DNA from: Gaoshiqia sediminis
GTDB lineage: Bacteria; Bacteroidota; Bacteroidia; Bacteroidales; Prolixibacteraceae
DNA: 64,000 nucleotides
Direction: 5' to 3'
Assembly: GCF_025907915.1 (NCBI RefSeq)
Contig: NZ_JAPAAF010000012.1
Location: forward strand, 48,879-112,878
The translations under genes were made by a program, and so were the position numbers. Under the pieces are notes generated by a model. That model ran no database searches. It saw only the letters and a list, made by a program, of their open reading frames with translations, and had not been told where the DNA came from. Shown one piece after another: positions 31,117 through 39,439 of the stretch (within the stretch, counting starts at the first letter, position 1; each line of letters starts with the position of its first letter).

Positions 31117-32286
31117 GGGGAAGGAGTGTTTTTCGGATGAAATTGGAGAAATTGAGAATTTAACCGGGAGAGTTCTGGTTTTGCTATCCTTGATCGAAGC
31201 GGTGCGGGGGCCGTCAAAACGCCAGGCTGAGGGAATGAAATGGGACGCAGATGACGCAGACCTTGGGAAGGATGAATGATGAATGTCGAATGAGGAATGG
31301 GGCGCTTCAAGCAAGCGTCATTGCGAATGAAGCGCAGCGGAATGAAGCAATCTGCAATGACGAATGAAATTAGACGCGGATGACACAGATTTATTTTGAC
31401 CGGCATGATTTAAAACTGGCCGCTGGCAACTGAAAACTCCCTCTGAAGCCTGATCCCGAAGGGATCAAACCATTCATCACCGCCAATCCGATTGGGGGTT
31501 TGCGCAAAATAGAGCGCTTTCCCCAACCCCGAAGCGGGTTGAATAAATCAAAAATCGTTGATCAATAATCGAAAACATTTCCGCCAGAAACTTACGGATG
31601 GGGCTTTTCCCCAATCCCCAATCCCTTTTTTTTGTCTTGACACCAAAAAGATTCAAAAAAAGTCAAGGCTCATTTTTATCTTCGTTCCTCCATCTGCCTG
31701 AAAGCTAAGTTCAACGAGTGATTTCCTCGTTCCTCGGAACTTCTCGTTTTCACTAAGCTTTCAGTTTGATTCCGGCCTCGATAAAAATAGGCCTCTTTTC
31801 GGACCGCAACGTTCGGTACTTCTTTAAAATGGGTTTACACGAATACGGTAATATGTATTTGGGAAATCACTAACCAACAGATTCCAATGCTGGTTCTTGC
31901 GGCGGGGAAACCGGATCGGAGCGTGTACGGGGACTTTCAAAACGCCTGGCCGAAGGTTCGTTTTGACACGGTTTTTGCTTCATTTTCATCCCCGTCTGAC
32001 TGGACGGGCAGGGAATGGAAAAGGGAGAGCCTGTCCGGAAGGACAAAACAAGTATTCGATAGAATCAAGCGCCAATCAATGCGGCGCATGCCAGCTTCGG
32101 AGCAACCCAAAACCAAGTGATTGCGCCTTGTTTGTTGTCACGCATTTTGACCCCGGGTTCCGTTTCACTCCACCCGGGGCTATTGACATTTAACCCCGTT
32201 GGGGTAACGGTTTTTTTTGGCTTCCCCGAGACAATTCCGTTTGTCATGTAACCCGTCATATTTGTGTACAAAGGGTAGCCTTCGCT
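31117..32286. other. Repeat-rich, gene-free region
   Basis: No open frame here looks like a protein. The segment holds many short palindromes of the kind scattered through Bacteroidota genomes: TGATCCCGAAGGGATCA (31451-31467), CAACCCCGAAGCGGGTTG (31524-31541), CCCCGGGT...ACCCGGGG (32151-32179) and ACCCCGTTGGGGT (32193-32205). There is also an element with GTCATTGCGAATGAAGCG near 31318, and two diverged copies of a TCAAAACGCCNGGC motif near 31208 and 31936. It appears to be a sink for dispersed repeats between katG and the tRNA. Confidence 0.6.
31665..31795. repeat. Nested inverted-repeat element
   Basis: Outer arms ATTTTTATC (31672-31680) and GATAAAAAT (31780-31788); within them CTGAAAGCT (31698-31706) and AGCTTTCAG (31756-31764); then AAGTTC/GAACTT and AACGAG/CTCGTT. 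All four arm pairs are perfect and correctly nested, giving a long imperfect hairpin on either strand. Just upstream, CTTGAC/GTCAAG (31636-31666) forms another. Confidence 0.55.
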
Positions 32287-32349
32287 GTAGCGGGGACACG
32301 ACTCGAACGTGCGTCCGGCCTTTGCCGGATAAGAGCCCAACGAGCTACC
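32287..32349 (-). pseudogene. Chimeric initiator-tRNA remnant, copy B
   Basis: On the minus strand this reads as a broken tRNA-fMet: D-loop to anticodon stem, a foreign hairpin in place of the anticodon, then a full T-arm and acceptor 3' strand. Its last 27 bases (32287-32313) exactly repeat 32429-32455 of the real tRNA. The 44 bases at 32306-32349 equal copy A. The 5' acceptor strand and most of the D-arm are missing, so it cannot be a functional tRNA. Confidence 0.7.
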
Positions 32350-32429
32350 CGCTTGTGACTTTAGAAAAGTCGATTATAAAAAAAAGCAACAACTGTAAAT
32401 TTTTAAATTTCAGCTATTGCCTTTAAAAG

Positions 32430-32502
<73 letters not shown>

Positions 32503-32567
32503 ATATATCGTAAATATTTTTATCTGCTTTGAACGTCTGCCGGGCTCTCATGTCCCGAATGCGGATG

Positions 32568-32598
32568 CAAATATAAGACAACTTTTTCGGAAAACAAA
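32568..32598 (-). promoter_or_regulatory. Promoter of tRNA-fMet
   Basis: On the minus strand TTTG (32595-32598), exactly 19 bases, then TATATTTG (32568-32575): a full match to the Bacteroidota housekeeping promoter TTTG-N19-TAnnTTTG. It predicts a precursor leader of about 60 bases. Confidence 0.85.
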
Positions 32599-32683
32599 TC
32601 TTTCGCTGTATTTTTTAAATTTTTCGGATGCGTTAAAAAGTATTAATTTCCGCCTCTGGCTTAGGCCGTCTATGTATTCTTAC

Positions 32684-32691
32684 TATTTTTG
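32684..32691 (+). promoter_or_regulatory. Candidate -7 box for the M23 peptidase-dxr-rseP operon
   Basis: TATTTTTG, a TAnnTTTG match ending 19 bases before the M23 start. No clear -33 TTTG at the usual distance. Confidence 0.5.
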
Positions 32692-32710
32692 ATGCTTCCA
32701 ACACTGGGGA

Positions 32711-33571
32711 ATGAAAAAGGAGAAAAAAAAGAAAATCATTCAAAAACTAAAGAACCGTTATCGCCTCATTATTTACAATGATTCGACATTTCAGACGGTT
32801 TGGAGCACCAAACTAACACGGATGAATGTGTTCGTGATTGGCGGAATGGGTAGTTTATTGCTCATTTTCCTCACCGTCTTGATTATCGCTTACACGCCTA
32901 TTCGCGAATTTATCCCGGGCTATCCGTCGGGCGATGTGCGCGATTTGATTGTTCGCAATGCGATCATGGTCGATTCGCTGGAGCAACAACTTCACTTACG
33001 CGATAACTATTTCGACAAGATCAAGCTGTTGGTTGAAGGAGGCGTTCCCGAGGAGCCCGATTATATGGCCGATACCATGGAAAGGCCGGTAGAAGTGGCG
33101 ATGCATGCCTATAATCACGATTCGGTTTTCAGGCAAAACCTGTTGGAAGAACAGCTGGGACTCTCGCTGCAACAAAGCGAAACCAAACAAACCAGCCTGG
33201 CACAGGTTCATTTTTTTACACCGCTGAAAGGACTTGTTTCTCAGAAGTTTGACAAGAATATAGATCATTTTGCCGTGGATATTGTTGGCTTGCCCAATGC
33301 GCGAATTTCTGCCGTGTTGGCCGGGACGGTTGTTTTTGCCGGTTGGACGGTGGAAACGGGGTATGTGATTTATCTTCAGCATGATAATAACCTGATATCG
33401 GTGTATAAGCATAATTCGGAATTGTTGAAAAAAGTAGGGGAACAGGTGCAAGCCGGTGAGGTTATTGCTTTTATGGGAAATACCGGCGAGCTGACAACCG
33501 GGCCTCATCTGCATTTTGAACTATGGCACAAAGGTACACCTCTTGATCCGATGCAATATATTGATTTTTAA
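32711..33571 (+). CDS. M23 family (LytM-type) cell-wall peptidase, membrane-anchored
   Basis: 286 residues. A very basic N-terminus (KKEKKKKIIQKLKNRYR) precedes one membrane helix at about 41-63 (VFVIGGMGSLLLIFLTVLIIAYT), so the C-terminal domain is periplasmic. The M23 domain (about 165-286) keeps the zinc motifs: HFAVDIVG (HxxxD) and GPHLHFELW (HxH), with MGNTGELTTG before the latter. Such proteins cut peptidoglycan cross-links or, when degenerate, activate amidases; here the ligands are intact. It lies eight bases upstream of dxr and probably shares its transcript. Confidence 0.9.
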   Translation: MKKEKKKKIIQKLKNRYRLIIYNDSTFQTVWSTKLTRMNVFVIGGMGSLLLIFLTVLIIAYTPIREFIPGYPSGDVRDLIVRNAIMVDSLEQQLHLRDNYFDKIKLLVEGGVPEEPDYMADTMERPVEVAMHAYNHDSVFRQNLLEEQLGLSLQQSETKQTSLAQVHFFTPLKGLVSQKFDKNIDHFAVDIVGLPNARISAVLAGTVVFAGWTVETGYVIYLQHDNNLISVYKHNSELLKKVGEQVQAGEVIAFMGNTGELTTGPHLHFELWHKGTPLDPMQYIDF

Positions 33572-33579
33572 TTTTTTGA

Positions 33580-34740
33580 ATGAAAAAACGAATAGCCATT
33601 CTCGGGTCAACCGGCTCGATTGGTACGCAAGCGCTGGAAGTTATTGAGCAAAACCCCGATCATTTCGAGGTGGAAGTGCTGACAGCCAACAACAACGTGG
33701 AACTGTTGGCTGAACAGGCCAAACGGTTCAAACCCAACATGATTGTAGTGGCTAACGAATGCCGTCACAAACTGTTGTCGGAAATACTGAAAGATGAACC
33801 GGTTAAGATATTTGCCGGCAACGATGCCCTGGAGCAGGTGGTTCAGCTGGATACGGTTGATTTGGTGTTGACAGCCATGGTCGGCTATTCGGGCCTGCTA
33901 CCTACCCTGAAAGCCATTCAGGCGGGGAAGCACATTGCCTTGGCCAACAAGGAAACCCTGGTGGTGGCGGGCGAAATTATCACACGCGAAGCCAACCGGA
34001 ACAAAGTCAACATTTTTCCGGTCGATTCGGAACATTCGGCTATTTTTCAGTGCCTGGCCGGTGAACACATGAACGAAATCGAGAAGATCTACCTCACCGC
34101 TTCGGGCGGGCCGTTCCGCGGGTTCAGCCAGCAACAGCTTGAAAAGGTGACCACCGCCGATGCGCTGAAACACCCCAATTGGGACATGGGCGCAAAAATT
34201 ACGATTGACTCGGCCAGCATGATGAACAAAGGTTTTGAGGTGATCGAGGCCAAGTGGCTGTTCGACCTGAGGCCGGAACAAATTGATGTGGTTGTCCATC
34301 CGCAAAGTATCATTCATTCGATCGTCCAGTTTCGCGATGGCTCGATGAAGGCACAAATGGGACTGCCGGATATGAAGCTACCCATCCAGTATGCGATGAA
34401 TTTTCCGCAGCGCTTACCCTCCGGATTTAAGCGCTTTAACTTCCTGGACTACCCAAAACTTACCTTCGAACAGCCGGATACAAAAATTTTTCGTAACCTT
34501 GCACTGGCTTTCGAAGCTTTAAATCAAGGCGGTAACCTACCCTGCATTCTGAATGCGGCCAACGAAGTGGTGGTGCAGGCTTTTCTTCGCGAGAAAATAC
34601 GCTTTGTGGATATGCCCGGCCTCATCGAAGAAAGTATGCAGAAAGTCAACTTTATTAAAAATCCGGTGTTGGATGATTACATTCAAACCGATAAAGAAAC
34701 ACGATTGTTAACCGCATCGTTGATTAAACAACGCAATTAA
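33580..34740 (+). CDS. dxr: 1-deoxy-D-xylulose 5-phosphate reductoisomerase
   Basis: 386 residues, a normal length. The NADPH-binding loop is LGSTGSIGTQALEVI at the N-terminus. The catalytic domain shows ALANKETLVVAGE, the metal site in VDSEHSAIFQCL, ASGGPFRG and the HPNWDMGAKITIDSASMMNKG block. It converts DOXP to MEP, the committed step of the non-mevalonate isoprenoid pathway, in the cytoplasm. It is 20 bases from rseP; the pairing of dxr with rseP is common in bacteria. Confidence 0.98.
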   Translation: MKKRIAILGSTGSIGTQALEVIEQNPDHFEVEVLTANNNVELLAEQAKRFKPNMIVVANECRHKLLSEILKDEPVKIFAGNDALEQVVQLDTVDLVLTAMVGYSGLLPTLKAIQAGKHIALANKETLVVAGEIITREANRNKVNIFPVDSEHSAIFQCLAGEHMNEIEKIYLTASGGPFRGFSQQQLEKVTTADALKHPNWDMGAKITIDSASMMNKGFEVIEAKWLFDLRPEQIDVVVHPQSIIHSIVQFRDGSMKAQMGLPDMKLPIQYAMNFPQRLPSGFKRFNFLDYPKLTFEQPDTKIFRNLALAFEALNQGGNLPCILNAANEVVVQAFLREKIRFVDMPGLIEESMQKVNFIKNPVLDDYIQTDKETRLLTASLIKQRN

Positions 34741-34759
34741 AAACAGACACGATTAGAGA

Positions 34760-36094
34760 ATGGAACAAGTACTGATAAAAGCTGCACAGCTGATTTTAAG
34801 CCTTTCAATTTTAGTTATCCTGCACGAATTCGGCCATTTTGCCTTTGCCCGCCTGTTTAAAACCCGGGTAGAGAAATTTTACCTCTTTTTCGATCCCTGG
34901 TTTTCGCTTTTTAAAGTGAAGAAAGGCGACACCGAGTACGGGGTGGGCTGGTTGCCTTTAGGTGGCTATGTGAAGATTTCGGGGATGATCGATGAGTCGA
35001 TGGACAAGGAAGCCATGAAACTTCCGCCCCAACCCTGGGAATTCCGTTCGAAAAAAGCTTACCAACGATTATTGATTATGGTGGGCGGGGTGTTGATGAA
35101 CTTCCTGCTGGCCTTTCTTATTTACATCGCTGTTTTGTACGCTTGGGGGACGCAGTACCTACCTACCGAGAGTGTGAAACATGGCATCATGGTTTATGAA
35201 ACCGGAGAAAAGATTGGCCTGCAAGACGGTGATAAGATTCTTTCGGTTGACAACCAGTACATCGAGAATTTCCACAAAATCATCCCCACGGTGGTGCTTG
35301 ACGGCGCCCGTACCATTCAGGTATTGCGCGAAGGGAAACAAGTGGATGTTGAAATTTCGGACGATGACCTGGCCTTGCTTATTAAAAGTAAAGGGGTGAT
35401 GGACCCGCGTTTGCCTTTTAAATGTAAAACCGGTAAGATTCTGAACGGATCACCTGCCGAGGTGGCCGGTCTGGAAAAAGGCGATGTGTTTGTGGGTATC
35501 GACGGGCACGACTTTCAGTTTTACGACCAATTTACCGGTTATATAAAATCGCACAAGAATGAGGAAATCGCGATCAGTATCCTGCGTGATGATCAGCCGC
35601 AAACTCTGTCGGTGACCGTGAGTGAAGACGGAACCATCGGGTTTTTCCCGGTGTTCACTGAGGAGGCGATGAGTTTTCTGCAATACGAAACGATCCGCTA
35701 TAGTTTCCTGGAATCGATACCGGCAGGCATCAAACGCGGCGTTTCAACCGTGCAGGATTATCTGAAACAGTTTAAGCTGATTTTCTCGCCCAAAACAAAA
35801 GCTTACGAATCGTTGGGTGGGTTTATTTCGATTGGAAATATTTTCCCCGGAGCCTGGGATTGGCATGCGTTCTGGAATATGACAGCTTTCCTTTCCATCA
35901 TTCTGGGAGTAATGAACCTGTTGCCTATTCCGGCGCTGGATGGAGGGCATGTTACCTTTTTGCTGTTCGAAATTGTGACTGGCCGCAAACCCGGAGAGAA
36001 ATTTTTGGAATATGCGCAAATTGCCGGGATGATCATCTTGTTGTCGCTCGTGTTATTTGCCAACGCCAACGATATTATCAAGCTCTTTAATTAG
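34760..36094 (+). CDS. rseP: RIP metalloprotease RseP (site-2 protease)
   Basis: 444 residues. The zinc motif HEFGH (22-26) is in the first membrane helix, and the third ligand is in NLLPIPALDGGH near the C-terminus. Other membrane helices are LLIMVGGVLMNFLLAFLIYI (about 110) and the last one, AGMIILLSLVLFANA. Two PDZ domains lie in the periplasmic middle (GLQDGDKILSVDNQYI and GLEKGDVFVGIDGHDF). RseP cleaves membrane-bound anti-sigma factors and signal-peptide remnants; in this genome FecR-type proteins are plausible substrates, which is inference. Confidence 0.97.
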   Translation: MEQVLIKAAQLILSLSILVILHEFGHFAFARLFKTRVEKFYLFFDPWFSLFKVKKGDTEYGVGWLPLGGYVKISGMIDESMDKEAMKLPPQPWEFRSKKAYQRLLIMVGGVLMNFLLAFLIYIAVLYAWGTQYLPTESVKHGIMVYETGEKIGLQDGDKILSVDNQYIENFHKIIPTVVLDGARTIQVLREGKQVDVEISDDDLALLIKSKGVMDPRLPFKCKTGKILNGSPAEVAGLEKGDVFVGIDGHDFQFYDQFTGYIKSHKNEEIAISILRDDQPQTLSVTVSEDGTIGFFPVFTEEAMSFLQYETIRYSFLESIPAGIKRGVSTVQDYLKQFKLIFSPKTKAYESLGGFISIGNIFPGAWDWHAFWNMTAFLSIILGVMNLLPIPALDGGHVTFLLFEIVTGRKPGEKFLEYAQIAGMIILLSLVLFANANDIIKLFN

Positions 36095-36112
36095 GAGCGA
36101 TTAAAAAATTTC

Positions 36113-36120
36113 TATTTTTG
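36113..36120 (+). promoter_or_regulatory. Candidate -7 box for tatA
   Basis: TATTTTTG, a TAnnTTTG match, 23 bases before the tatA start; it would separate tatA from rseP. Confidence 0.45.
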
Positions 36121-36143
36121 TACAAACCATTAAACTTGAAGCT

Positions 36144-36353
36144 ATGTACTTATCAATTATTGCCGGATTCCTGGGGCCACAAGAAATTATCATCATATTA
36201 ATCATTGTTGTGCTGTTGTTTGGAGGCCGTAAAATACCTGAACTGATGAAAGGCCTTGGGAAAGGGATGAAGGAGTTTAAAAAGGCAACGAAAGAGGACG
36301 ATGAGGAGGAGGTTGATCAGGAAAAACCAAATCAGGGAAAAATCAAAGAATAA
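36144..36353 (+). CDS. tatA: Twin-arginine translocase subunit TatA/TatE
   Basis: 69 residues. One N-terminal membrane helix (about 11-27, [17 protein letters not shown]) is followed by the amphipathic helix typical of TatA ([20 protein letters not shown]) after the conserved FGG hinge, then a charged, acidic tail ([11 protein letters not shown]). TatA oligomers form the protein-conducting part of the Tat pathway for folded proteins. The absence of a TatB-length C-terminus favours TatA. No tatC is in the window. Confidence 0.92.
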   Translation: MYLSIIAGFLGPQEIIIILIIVVLLFGGRKIPELMKGLGKGMKEFKKATKEDDEEEVDQEKPNQGKIKE

Positions 36354-36369
36354 TACATCGACAGAAACT

Positions 36370-36396
36370 AATCCCGCCTTGATGACGGGATTTTTT
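36370..36396 (+). terminator. Terminator after tatA
   Basis: AATCCCG / CGGGATT stem with a nine-base loop and TTTTTT, starting 16 bases after the tatA stop. Confidence 0.8.
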
Positions 36397-36481
36397 ATGC
36401 CCATTTGCGAAATTCTTGCCGGTCAGCCTTTTCTGGTAAGATTTTTGTATTAGTGGCATCGAACCCGGTAAAAATAGCACC

Positions 36482-37516
36482 ATGAAACGAATCGTCATTA
36501 TTTTCAGTTTGTTGGTTGTCAGCTCTATGTTCCTGTTTTCATGCAGGGACGATACCAACATGCGCAAAAAAATCACCGGGAAAGCCGGTGAGCTGGTTGT
36601 CGTTATTCCGAAGGAAACCTGGGAAGGACAGGCAGGGCAGGCCATCCGGAAGGTATTGGCCCAGCCGCAATTGTCGTTGCCCCAGGATGAGCCGCTTTTC
36701 GATTTGATCGATGTTCCACCGGTAGCCTTCAAGGAAATTTTCAAGACCAGCCGGAACATCATCAATGTGCGTATTTCGCCGACCCTGGATTCGGCCAAAG
36801 TGGAATTTAAAAAGGATATTTGGGCCTGGCCACAGGCGGTTGTTAATGTTCGGGCTAAATCTTCGGAGGAGCTGGAGCGGATATTTTACATCCATTCCGA
36901 TCGGATTGCCGCCTATTTTTTGAAAGCCGAGCGCGACCGATTGATCCTGAATTATAAGAAATACAGCGAAAAGGCAGTCAAAAACACGGTGTTAAAAAAC
37001 CTGAACGTGACGTTGCATGTTCCGCCCGGCTTTGTCGTGGCTGGGGCCGGTGACAATTTTACCTGGGTACGCTACGATACGCCCGACATTATGCAGGGGA
37101 TTGCCATCTACACATTTCCGTACCAATCAGACAGCACCTTTACCCAAGACTATTTGCTGCAAAAGCGCGACTCTGTGCTGAAAGCCTACATTGACGGACC
37201 GACCAAAGGCAGCTTTATGACTACCGAGCATCAACTTCCGCCGCTGTTCAGTGTATTCGAGTTTAAGAACAATTATGCCGCCGAGATGCGTGGCTTGTGG
37301 AAGGTGGAAAACGACTTTATGGGCGGGCCTTTCATCAATATGGCCGTTCTGGATGCCGCCAACAACCGAATTGTGGTGCTGGATGGTTTTGTATATGCCC
37401 CACGGTTTAACAAGCGAAATTACCTGCGCCAGGTGGAGGCTATGATGTATTCGCTGGAGCTGCCCGATCAGGCGAAGAATGATAAGATCAGCAGCCAGGT
37501 GAAAATGGGTAACTGA
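36482..37516 (+). CDS. DUF4837 family lipoprotein
   Basis: 344 residues. Lipobox LFSC at Cys21 after a hydrophobic signal (IVIIFSLLVVSSMFLFSC). The body fits the Bacteroidota DUF4837 pattern: GELVVVIPKETWEGQAGQAI, FKTSRNIINVRISP, LNVTLHVPPGFVVAGAGDNF and a late block RGLWKVENDFMGGPFINMAV. The two halves appear to be related alpha/beta units. The protein is presumably anchored in the envelope; its function is not known. It sits alone between two terminators, so its context gives no clue. Confidence 0.85.
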   Translation: MKRIVIIFSLLVVSSMFLFSCRDDTNMRKKITGKAGELVVVIPKETWEGQAGQAIRKVLAQPQLSLPQDEPLFDLIDVPPVAFKEIFKTSRNIINVRISPTLDSAKVEFKKDIWAWPQAVVNVRAKSSEELERIFYIHSDRIAAYFLKAERDRLILNYKKYSEKAVKNTVLKNLNVTLHVPPGFVVAGAGDNFTWVRYDTPDIMQGIAIYTFPYQSDSTFTQDYLLQKRDSVLKAYIDGPTKGSFMTTEHQLPPLFSVFEFKNNYAAEMRGLWKVENDFMGGPFINMAVLDAANNRIVVLDGFVYAPRFNKRNYLRQVEAMMYSLELPDQAKNDKISSQVKMGN

Positions 37517-37534
37517 TCTGATACAAATAGAATA

Positions 37535-37570
37535 AACGAGGGTGCCGACCGTGTCAGCACCCTCGTTTTT
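37535..37570. terminator. Bidirectional terminator
   Basis: Perfect 11-base stem AACGAGGGTGC / GCACCCTCGTT with T run on the plus strand and A run on the other side, between the convergent DUF4837 and DUF3332 genes. Confidence 0.85.
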
Positions 37571-37588
37571 ATGTAGGCAGGTTATCAG

Positions 37589-38158
37589 TTATTGCAAGGC
37601 CAGCGCAGGCTGCGGATGTAGTTGGTCCTGAACGGCCAGCGGGTCGAAACCAGGCTGAAGGGTCAGCATGCTGCCATCGGGGTTTACCACGTGATAAGAA
37701 ATTACCTGTCCATCCTGAATTTCTACTTCAACCAGCTTCTGGAATTTCTTACCTTTTTTCAGGTACCAGCTGTTGTCAGATTCGCGGAATATCATTTCGG
37801 TTTTTGAATCGGCAACGCCCAGTTCTTCCACGGTCATTTTGAATTTCTCAGACGTTAACTGGTAGGTTTTTCCATCAATTTCAACCAGTTTCTGATGTTT
37901 TTCCCCGTCTTTCAGTGTCATCGGGTTTTCGCCCGACCAGAACTCGATGCTATTCAGCACCACGGCATCCACAAAGGTGGCCACGCCATAAACCGGCACA
38001 ATGATACAGGCCAGGAAAACCAACTCGTTGACAAATTTGTCGCCAACACTGTTGTTCCAGTCGTAAACCGTGCGGGTCAGCTTAAAACTTCCGATGCAGC
38101 TTTGCATCAGAACCGCTGCCAAAAGAATCACTACGGAAAGATTTCTTACTTTTTTCAT
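37589..38158 (-). CDS. DUF3332 family lipoprotein
   Basis: 189 residues from the ATG at 38158; a GTG two codons upstream is also possible. The signal has the lipobox VLMQSC, and the mature part opens with the DUF3332 signature IGSFKLTRTVYDWNNSVGDK followed by a hydrophobic segment (FVNELVFLACIIVPVYGVAT) that may be a second membrane helix. The C-terminal part is a small beta domain (LVEIDGKTYQLTSEKFKMTV, RESDNSWYLKKGKKFQKLVE). Family function is unknown. It is single, read toward the terminator shared with the DUF4837 gene. Confidence 0.85.
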   Translation of the reverse strand: MKKVRNLSVVILLAAVLMQSCIGSFKLTRTVYDWNNSVGDKFVNELVFLACIIVPVYGVATFVDAVVLNSIEFWSGENPMTLKDGEKHQKLVEIDGKTYQLTSEKFKMTVEELGVADSKTEMIFRESDNSWYLKKGKKFQKLVEVEIQDGQVISYHVVNPDGSMLTLQPGFDPLAVQDQLHPQPALALQ

Positions 38159-38382
38159 AGTCACAAATTTTAGTTGAAAATATAATACATAACAATAGTT
38201 GAATTCAAACGGTTTTGCCTATCGGTGATTTATACCCCGAATTGGATAAACACCGGAAATGTTGGAAACAGAAATTTACCACCTTTTCCTAAAAATATTG
38301 GCTTCACGAAGAAGTTTTTGTTTCTGAAATTAAATGCAATTTCAGTTTTTCAGGGAATGAAATGAATCAATTCGATTTTCTT

Positions 38383-38390
38383 TATTTTTG
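38383..38390 (+). promoter_or_regulatory. Candidate -7 box for aguA
   Basis: TATTTTTG, a TAnnTTTG match ending five bases before the preferred aguA ATG at 38395. If used, the mRNA would have almost no leader. The -33 element is not clear. Confidence 0.4.
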
Positions 38391-38394
38391 CGGC

Positions 38395-39423
38395 ATGACA
38401 AAACAAGTATCTTATCTGCCTGCCGAGTGGGCCGAACAAAGTGGCGTACAGCTTACCTGGCCGGACGAACAAACGGATTGGGTGACCAACCTGGATGAGG
38501 TCATCCCGGTGTATGTACACATGGCCCGCGAAATTATGGCCCGCGAAAAGCTTTTGCTGGTGTGCCGTGACAAATCGATTCTGCCTGATTTCCTCCAAGA
38601 AGAACAGGAGAACCTGATTATCCGGGAGATGCCGGTGAACGATACCTGGGCTCGCGATCACGGACCCGTAACCTTGCTGGAAGAGGGAGAGCCGGTTCTG
38701 CTGAATTTCCGTTTCAACGGCTGGGGAATGAAATTTGCCGCTTGCGATGACAACCAGATTACGCCGAATTTATACCAGGCACAGGCGTTTCGGGCTGGTG
38801 TGCCCCTGCGGGATTATTCGTATTTTACGTTTGAGGGCGGAGCGGTCGAAAGCAACGGCCAGGGATGCCTGCTTACCACCAGCGAATGCCTGCTGTCGAA
38901 AAACCGGAATGAGCACCTTAGTAAAAATGAGATTGAATTTTTCCTGAAAACCTGCTTTCAGGCCGAAAAGGTACTTTGGCTTGATCATGGATTTCTGGAA
39001 GGCGACGACACCGACAGCCACATTGACACGCTAGCCCGCTTTTGTTCGGAAGATACCATTGCCTACGTGAAATGCACTGATCCTTCCGATATCCACTTTG
39101 GCGCCCTGCAAAAAATGGAAGCGCAGTTGCAGCAGCTCACCGATCAGGATGGGCACCCTTTCAAGCTGGTGGCTTTGCCCTTTCCCGACTCTATTGTGGA
39201 TGAAGATGGACAACGGCTTCCGGCTACTTATGCCAATTTTCTGATTGTGAACCAGGCAGTCTTGTTTCCCGTTTATGGGGTACGGCAAGACGAGGAAGCT
39301 GTCCGCGTGGTTGCCTCCTTGTTCCCTGACCGGGAGATCGTGCCCATCAACAGTGTGCCGCTTATCAAGCAGCACGGTTCTATTCACTGCGTGAGTATGC
39401 AGTTTCCGGCGGGTGTTTTATAA
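38395..39423 (+). CDS. aguA: Agmatine deiminase
   Basis: 342 residues from the ATG at 38395, where homology begins (TKQVSYLPAEWAEQSGVQLTW); the frame extends 11 residues further upstream. Motifs of the agmatine deiminase/PPAD family are present: NDTWARDHGPV, FNGWG, FEGGAVESNGQG, LEGDDTDSHIDTLARF and the C-terminal nucleophile Cys in GSIHCVSMQFP. The enzyme converts agmatine to N-carbamoylputrescine. The next gene, 16 bases on, encodes the following step, so the pair makes putrescine. A secreted peptidyl-arginine deiminase role is unlikely because there is no signal peptide. Confidence 0.95.
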   Translation: MTKQVSYLPAEWAEQSGVQLTWPDEQTDWVTNLDEVIPVYVHMAREIMAREKLLLVCRDKSILPDFLQEEQENLIIREMPVNDTWARDHGPVTLLEEGEPVLLNFRFNGWGMKFAACDDNQITPNLYQAQAFRAGVPLRDYSYFTFEGGAVESNGQGCLLTTSECLLSKNRNEHLSKNEIEFFLKTCFQAEKVLWLDHGFLEGDDTDSHIDTLARFCSEDTIAYVKCTDPSDIHFGALQKMEAQLQQLTDQDGHPFKLVALPFPDSIVDEDGQRLPATYANFLIVNQAVLFPVYGVRQDEEAVRVVASLFPDREIVPINSVPLIKQHGSIHCVSMQFPAGVL

Positions 39424-39439
39424 CTAAAAGTTGAAAGAG

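Noticed and set aside
31887..32193. Short open frames in the repeat-rich region
   Set aside because: Overlapping frames on both strands have no signal peptide, domain or natural protein composition, and they run through palindromic repeats.
31073..32349. CRISPR array
   Set aside because: Only two identical 44-base units are present, more than 1 kb apart, with no regular spacers and no cas genes.
32281..32351. A second functional tRNA at the tRNA-like sequence
   Set aside because: It has no 5' acceptor strand, the D-arm is incomplete and the anticodon arm is replaced by an unrelated hairpin.
38395..39423. Secreted peptidyl-arginine deiminase
   Set aside because: There is no signal peptide or C-terminal sorting domain, and the gene is paired with aguB.
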